DNA of 8,517 nucleotides from Candidatus Parvarchaeota archaeon (GTDB lineage Archaea; Nanobdellota; Nanobdellia; Parvarchaeales; Parvarchaeaceae). The stretch spans positions 1-8,517 of the forward strand of contig JAMCRB010000045.1 in NCBI GenBank assembly GCA_023380435.1. Reading direction: 5' to 3'. This document shows positions 5,157-8,517 of the stretch, in pieces. The notes under the pieces were generated by a model, which searched no databases, was not told the DNA's origin, and saw nothing but the letters and a program-made list of their open reading frames with translations. The number at the start of each line of letters is the position of its first letter. Within the stretch, counting starts at the first letter, position 1. Position numbers and translations under genes: made by a program.

Positions 5157-6239
5157 ATGCACCAAACTGAAAACATAAACCCGCTTGAGAGAGACCTTAA
5201 TAACTTATTTGCAGGCATAGAGGCCCTGTCTTCTAAGATAGACGAGATAAACGAGAGAGTAGATTACATAGGTGCTTTTGTAGGGATGGAGACTGGTGAC
5301 AAAGAGGCCGGCGAGCACGTAGAGCCACCAGGACAGCTTGCTGGGCTTTCCTTAGATATAATAGAGAAAGTGATACCACAGAAAGATGCGAATGCGCTGA
5401 GGGCATATTTTCTGAAGGTACTTAGTCTTTTCAGACGATACATAAAATCCATAATAATATTCGGAAGCTCGAAGACAAAAACGGGGATGACTGCGACTTC
5501 TGACATAGACGTGGCGTTCATAGTAGACGACACAGACATCCAAAAATTCACGCTCGAGCAACTGAAAGAGAGACTTTTCAGCAAGATGGCAGAGATAGGA
5601 CATGCTTTTTCTGATAAAATACACGCGCAGGCATACCCTCTTTCAGAGTTCTGGGCTTCGATTATAAAGCCAAACCCTGTCATACTGACGCTTTTGAGGG
5701 ACGGTATAGCCGCTTATGATACAGGGTATTTTGTGCCGATACAGATGCTTTATAAGACTGGGAACATAATACCGACGATAGAATCGATAAACGCAAACAT
5801 TGAGAACGCAGAAGGGCTGATAATGCTGGCTGAGAACGTCCTCACGAATAAATTGACACTGGATCTTTATAATGCAGTCGTAGCGGCAGGCCAGGCTCTG
5901 CTGATGGAGTATGGATATCTTCCTCCTGTGCCAAAAGAGGTCGCAAAGGAGCTTATGACAGTGGCAGTTGAAAAGGAAAAAGTTCTGTCTGCAGATGACG
6001 TAAATAAGATCGACGAGATCGTAAAATGGTTCAAGAAGATAGACCACGGAGAGACAAAGACTGTGGGTGGCAGGGAATTTGAGGAAAGACTCAAGGATAC
6101 TAAGGATGTAGTCGCTAAGATATTCGGAGTGCTCGAAAAGCTCAGGGAAAAATCCGGAGTAAAAAAACCGGTAATAGACAGGGACCTGCTAAAGCAGTCG
6201 CAGGAGAAAGAACCGGAAAGCAAATACATCCAAAAATGA
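5157..6239 (+). CDS. Pol beta-superfamily (minimal) nucleotidyltransferase with a C-terminal helical, HEPN-like region
   Basis: A 360-residue protein. Residues 9-40 look like a coiled coil (LERDLNNLFAG... INERVDYIG). A nucleotidyltransferase fold follows at about 85-200: the IIIFGSS strand and turn (99-105), with G103-S104, then SDIDVAFIVDD (115-125) supplying D116 and D118 of the G-S...D-x-D metal and nucleotide site. The third acidic residue is not evident: the expected strand reads IHAQAYPLSEF (155-165). The helical segment 206-300, with YNAVVAAGQALLM and KWFKKIDHG, resembles the HEPN-like partner domains fused to or paired with such enzymes, but the Arg-x(4-6)-His ribonuclease motif is not clear. 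Archaeal relatives are usually annotated only as nucleotidyltransferase domain proteins; the substrate is unknown. It is followed after six bases by L35Ae, so it is probably cotranscribed with a ribosomal protein. Not a signal-bearing or membrane protein. Confidence 0.85.
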   Translation: MHQTENINPLERDLNNLFAGIEALSSKIDEINERVDYIGAFVGMETGDKEAGEHVEPPGQLAGLSLDIIEKVIPQKDANALRAYFLKVLSLFRRYIKSIIIFGSSKTKTGMTATSDIDVAFIVDDTDIQKFTLEQLKERLFSKMAEIGHAFSDKIHAQAYPLSEFWASIIKPNPVILTLLRDGIAAYDTGYFVPIQMLYKTGNIIPTIESINANIENAEGLIMLAENVLTNKLTLDLYNAVVAAGQALLMEYGYLPPVPKEVAKELMTVAVEKEKVLSADDVNKIDEIVKWFKKIDHGETKTVGGREFEERLKDTKDVVAKIFGVLEKLREKSGVKKPVIDRDLLKQSQEKEPESKYIQK

Positions 6240-6245
6240 GGTAAC

Positions 6246-6500
6246 ATGGCATTTAAGATAGTTTCATACAGAAGAGGAAGAAAAACACAGAGAGTGAACC
6301 AGGCGATAGTCGAAGTAACCGGGTCAAACGACAGAGAAACCGCCAAAAAATACGTAGGCCAGAAAGTCGAGATAAAATTTTCCAAGACTTCTATAAAGGG
6401 CGTAGTCACTGCACCGCATGGAAACAGCGGGAAGGTAGTCGTGAGATTCAGGCGCGGACTGCCAGGGCAGGCCATAAACTCCGAGCTTAAGACTTACTGA
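6246..6500 (+). CDS. rpl35ae: Large-subunit ribosomal protein L35Ae (eL33)
   Basis: An 84-residue basic protein matching the archaeal/eukaryotic L35Ae (eL33) family in full length. It opens with IVSYRRGRKTQRVNQAIV (5-22), continues through the VGQKVEIKF strand (37-45), and ends with the hallmark HGNSGKVVVRFRRGLPGQA (58-76) and a short tail. It binds 23S rRNA in the 50S subunit. The ribosome site GAGGT overlaps the TGA of the upstream nucleotidyltransferase gene, and the gap is six bases, so translation of the two is probably coupled. Its 3' end overlaps the convergent trm1 gene by seven bases (6494-6500). The second gene of the operon started at 5157; no separate promoter is seen. Confidence 0.95.
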   Translation: MAFKIVSYRRGRKTQRVNQAIVEVTGSNDRETAKKYVGQKVEIKFSKTSIKGVVTAPHGNSGKVVVRFRRGLPGQAINSELKTY

Positions 6501-7531
6501 TTTGGGCTGGAAGCCATCCCTAAGACATCTGCTATCCCATCGTCTGTCCTAAAGCCTTTTGGATTGAGGACAGTACGGCTCTTAACCGCAGAGATGCTAA
6601 CCTCCGGTTTTTTAAGATATGATGCAAGCTCGTCTGTCGTATAATAAGACACTTGATCGGTTTCATGCGCAAGGCTCTCCAGATATTTCCTTTCGGTTTT
6701 ATCTTCTGATAGAGCAAGCATGCTCTCCACAAGAGTCCTGTCAAAAAGCCTTCCAAGCCAGACCGGCCCCAGCTTCAATAAATCAGACCCGCAATTGCTG
6801 CATTTCGTGCTTTCTTCTAATGTCCTGTTAGGGCATCTTCTGCACTGGTATATGAACCCTATTTTTTCAGATTTATGCGGCCTTACGACCCTGAAGTATA
6901 CCCTTATGTAATGTTTTCTTACATCAAAAAATATCGGCTCAATCGAGCGCTCCATTATGTTTGCAAGCTCTTCCGACCTTTTTATCAGTATCCTTAGGCC
7001 AAGCTCATTGTAATAGTGGGTTTTCATAGACGATGCGCCGTACTTCAGCCTGCAGGCTTTCTTAGCCCTACCGTACAGGGGCGCCGTATCGGTTGCAGTT
7101 ATTGCCATTATACCATTCATCCTAATTGAAGCAAAGCTATTCTGCAAATATCCTACGGGAGAGCCGAAAGGGTCTATGTCTATGTAATCAAAATGCTCGC
7201 CGAGACAGTTGACTTTGGCTGCATTTATTTCGAGCGAGGAAGCGTTTTTTATTTTATTGAGCTTTATGTTTCTTTCTATTGTCTTGATTGTCTTTATGTC
7301 ATTTAGTACCATTCTTTTGAAGTTTTCTGTCTCTGCGCAGAGTCTTAACCCCCGGACTCCGCTCGCTGAAAACAGCTCTATCCCTTCCAGCCCGGATCTG
7401 CCAATGGCCTTTATTAGCGTTATGTTAAGATTGCGTTCAAACGACCTGGACGGATTAAAGAAAACTCCGGCGGATTTGGTCTGCAGATTGTCAGCGTAGA
7501 ACTTTATTTTCCCTTCCTTTAGCAGCTCCAT
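6494..7531 (-). CDS. trm1: tRNA (guanine26-N2)-dimethyltransferase Trm1
   Basis: A 345-residue SAM-dependent enzyme that methylates N2 of guanine 26 in tRNA, at the hinge between D and anticodon stems. Seen in order: VFFNPSRSFERNL (23-35, the family's Phe-Asn-Pro and Arg-Asn segment), SAM motif ELFSASGVRGLR (52-63), an acidic LNDI (76-79) ending the next strand, the catalytic DPFGSP (120-125), AITATDTAPLYG (143-154), and KYGASSMKTHYYNELGLR (163-180). The C-terminal domain has a zinc-ribbon-like set C230, C233, C244, C247. Length is a little short of typical archaeal Trm1 (about 370-380) but all motifs are present. It starts 11 bases after the stop of the TFB gene, with no clear ribosome site, so it is likely cotranscribed. 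Its last seven bases are antisense to the end of the L35Ae gene. Confidence 0.95.
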   Translation of the reverse strand: MELLKEGKIKFYADNLQTKSAGVFFNPSRSFERNLNITLIKAIGRSGLEGIELFSASGVRGLRLCAETENFKRMVLNDIKTIKTIERNIKLNKIKNASSLEINAAKVNCLGEHFDYIDIDPFGSPVGYLQNSFASIRMNGIMAITATDTAPLYGRAKKACRLKYGASSMKTHYYNELGLRILIKRSEELANIMERSIEPIFFDVRKHYIRVYFRVVRPHKSEKIGFIYQCRRCPNRTLEESTKCSNCGSDLLKLGPVWLGRLFDRTLVESMLALSEDKTERKYLESLAHETDQVSYYTTDELASYLKKPEVSISAVKSRTVLNPKGFRTDDGIADVLGMASSPNQ

Positions 7532-7542
7532 TAAGGAGTCAG

Positions 7543-8466
7543 TTAATCTTCTATCTTAAACCTTTCTCTCAGGTTAAGCGCCTTGTAAAGCTCTTTATAT
7601 CTGTTTCTTATCGTGACTTCTGTTATGCCCGCTGCCTTTGCCGCATCCCTCTGTGTTTTCTTTTCCTTGTTTATCAGCGTCGCAACGTAAAGAACTGCAG
7701 CGGCTATGCCCATCGGGCCTTTCCCGCTTGTCAACCCTTTGTCTTCGGCCTCCTTCAAAAGCTTCACAGCATCCGCCACCGTCTTGTTGGAGACTCCAAG
7801 CTCGGAAGCGAACTTGTAGATGTAATCGCTCGGTGCGGTTGGAAGTATCTTTATGCCCAGCTCTCTGCACAAAAGCCTGTATGCTTTGCCTATCTCCTTC
7901 CTCTCTACCCCGAAAGTTTCGGATATCTCGTCCAGTGTTATCGGTCTGTTGTGTTTTCTGGCGGCTGCGTAGAGTGCCCCGGCCACGACGCTTTCCATCG
8001 ACCTCCCGCGGACTAGCCTTCTATTTATTGCTTCTCTGTACATCTTAGCCGCTTCCTCCTGTATTATTGCAGAAACGTGCAGCCTGTTGCTTGCGTGTCT
8101 TAACTCTGTAAGTGCGAATTTGAGGTTCCTTTCAAAGGCCGTTGAAATCCTTGGCTGCCATTTCCTCAATTTGTAGAATACCTTCCTATTTGAATGCGAT
8201 AGCTTTATTGATTCGCTGGCCTTGCCTATTACAGTGCTTGTGCCTTTATCGTATTTTGCGTAGCTGAGAGGAGAACCCATCCTGCCTTTACTGTCGTCCC
8301 TTTCATCCTCGAAAGAGCGCCACTCCCTGCCATAGTCTATCTGATCTCCCTCTAGAACGTATCCGCAGTCCCGGCAAACGGACTCTCCAGTAGTCTTATC
8401 ATAGACCACAGAATAGTGCCCGCAGGACGGACATTTGACAGCTAACTTGTTACTTACGACTTTCAC
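7543..8466 (-). CDS. tfb: Transcription initiation factor TFB (archaeal TFIIB)
   Basis: A 307-residue TFIIB homologue that binds the TBP-TATA complex and recruits RNA polymerase. The N-terminal zinc ribbon has C12, C15, C31 and C34. The B-reader/linker region follows with GREWRSFEDERDD (46-58), RMGSPLSYAKYDKG (62-75) and TVIG. Two cyclin repeats span about 108-203 (including SMESVVAGALYAAARKHNRP) and 208-300; the second contains the helix-turn-helix that contacts the BRE (TQRDAAKAAGITEVTIRNRY, 271-290). Full length compared with archaeal TFBs. The start is GTG (minus-strand 8466-8464): an in-frame TAG lies a few codons upstream, and the TATA box stands 31 bases away, so the mRNA leader is very short or absent. 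It is the first gene of an operon with trm1. Confidence 0.96.
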   Translation of the reverse strand: MKVVSNKLAVKCPSCGHYSVVYDKTTGESVCRDCGYVLEGDQIDYGREWRSFEDERDDSKGRMGSPLSYAKYDKGTSTVIGKASESIKLSHSNRKVFYKLRKWQPRISTAFERNLKFALTELRHASNRLHVSAIIQEEAAKMYREAINRRLVRGRSMESVVAGALYAAARKHNRPITLDEISETFGVERKEIGKAYRLLCRELGIKILPTAPSDYIYKFASELGVSNKTVADAVKLLKEAEDKGLTSGKGPMGIAAAVLYVATLINKEKKTQRDAAKAAGITEVTIRNRYKELYKALNLRERFKIED

Positions 8467-8497
8467 AGTAATCTTTAAATACTATGGATGCAACTAG

Positions 8498-8505
8498 TAT
8501 ATAAA
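8498..8505 (-). promoter_or_regulatory. TATA box of the tfb-trm1 operon
   Basis: TTTATATA on the minus strand is a near-perfect archaeal TATA element, ending 31 bases before the TFB GTG codon. With a start site about 25 bases downstream, the leader would be only about 5-10 bases, so translation is probably leaderless or nearly so; no Shine-Dalgarno is present. Confidence 0.75.
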
Positions 8506-8517
8506 TCTATCTTTTTA

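Noticed and set aside
5157..6239. MNT-HEPN toxin-antitoxin system
   Set aside because: Both regions are in one polypeptide, the HEPN ribonuclease motif is not visible, and the partner gene is a ribosomal protein, so a toxin-antitoxin call is not supported.
5867..6475. 202-codon minus-strand ORF opposite the nucleotidyltransferase and L35Ae genes
   Set aside because: It is wholly antisense to two well supported genes, crosses their junction, and has a Ser/Thr/Phe/Pro composition typical of antisense frames; no ribosome site or domain.
7638..8048. 136-codon plus-strand ORF opposite tfb
   Set aside because: Cys/Ser/Arg-rich antisense shadow of the TFB cyclin repeats.

Overview
The window looks archaeal. 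It carries an archaeal TFIIB-type transcription factor, a GINS15/51 replication subunit, a Hef/FANCM-type helicase, Trm1 with an archaeal-type zinc motif and ribosomal protein L35Ae. Promoters are TATA-type, starts are preceded by GGAGGT or GGTGAT, or have almost no leader, and neighbouring genes abut or overlap. The very compact layout, the helicase-only Hef and the many unrecognised small proteins suggest a reduced-genome euryarchaeal or DPANN lineage. A Micrarchaeota/ARMAN-like organism is my guess, not something proven here. GC content is moderate by eye. No tRNA, rRNA, CRISPR array or insertion sequence was seen.

Layout from left to right. (1) At 1-255 (+) is the 3' end of a Ser/Thr/Gly-rich protein, probably exported. 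(2) At 256-2547 (-), read from right to left, are a 53-residue membrane protein (called D here), gins51 and hef. GINS51 and Hef share one base, TAATG. (3) At 2548-2732 is a spacer with a T-tract and TATA-like elements that separates this group from the next transcription unit. (4) At 2733-4945 (-) is a tight operon: a 572-residue soluble protein I do not recognise, then three tiny single-span membrane proteins (A 56, B 53, C 51 residues) with gaps of 2, 3 and 0 bases. (5) At 4946-5156 is a divergent promoter region with three spaced GTTTAA copies. (6) At 5157-6500 (+) is a nucleotidyltransferase-fold protein followed by ribosomal protein L35Ae. (7) At 6494-8466 (-) is TFB followed by Trm1, overlapping the L35Ae gene tail to tail.

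The known genes are core information processing: replication (GINS51), fork repair (Hef), transcription initiation (TFB), tRNA modification (Trm1) and ribosome (L35Ae). The least explained part is 2386-4945. The four micro-proteins share architecture, and short motifs pair B with C and A with D across the promoter gap. This points to one small family of membrane or pilin-like peptides linked to the 572-residue cytosolic partner.
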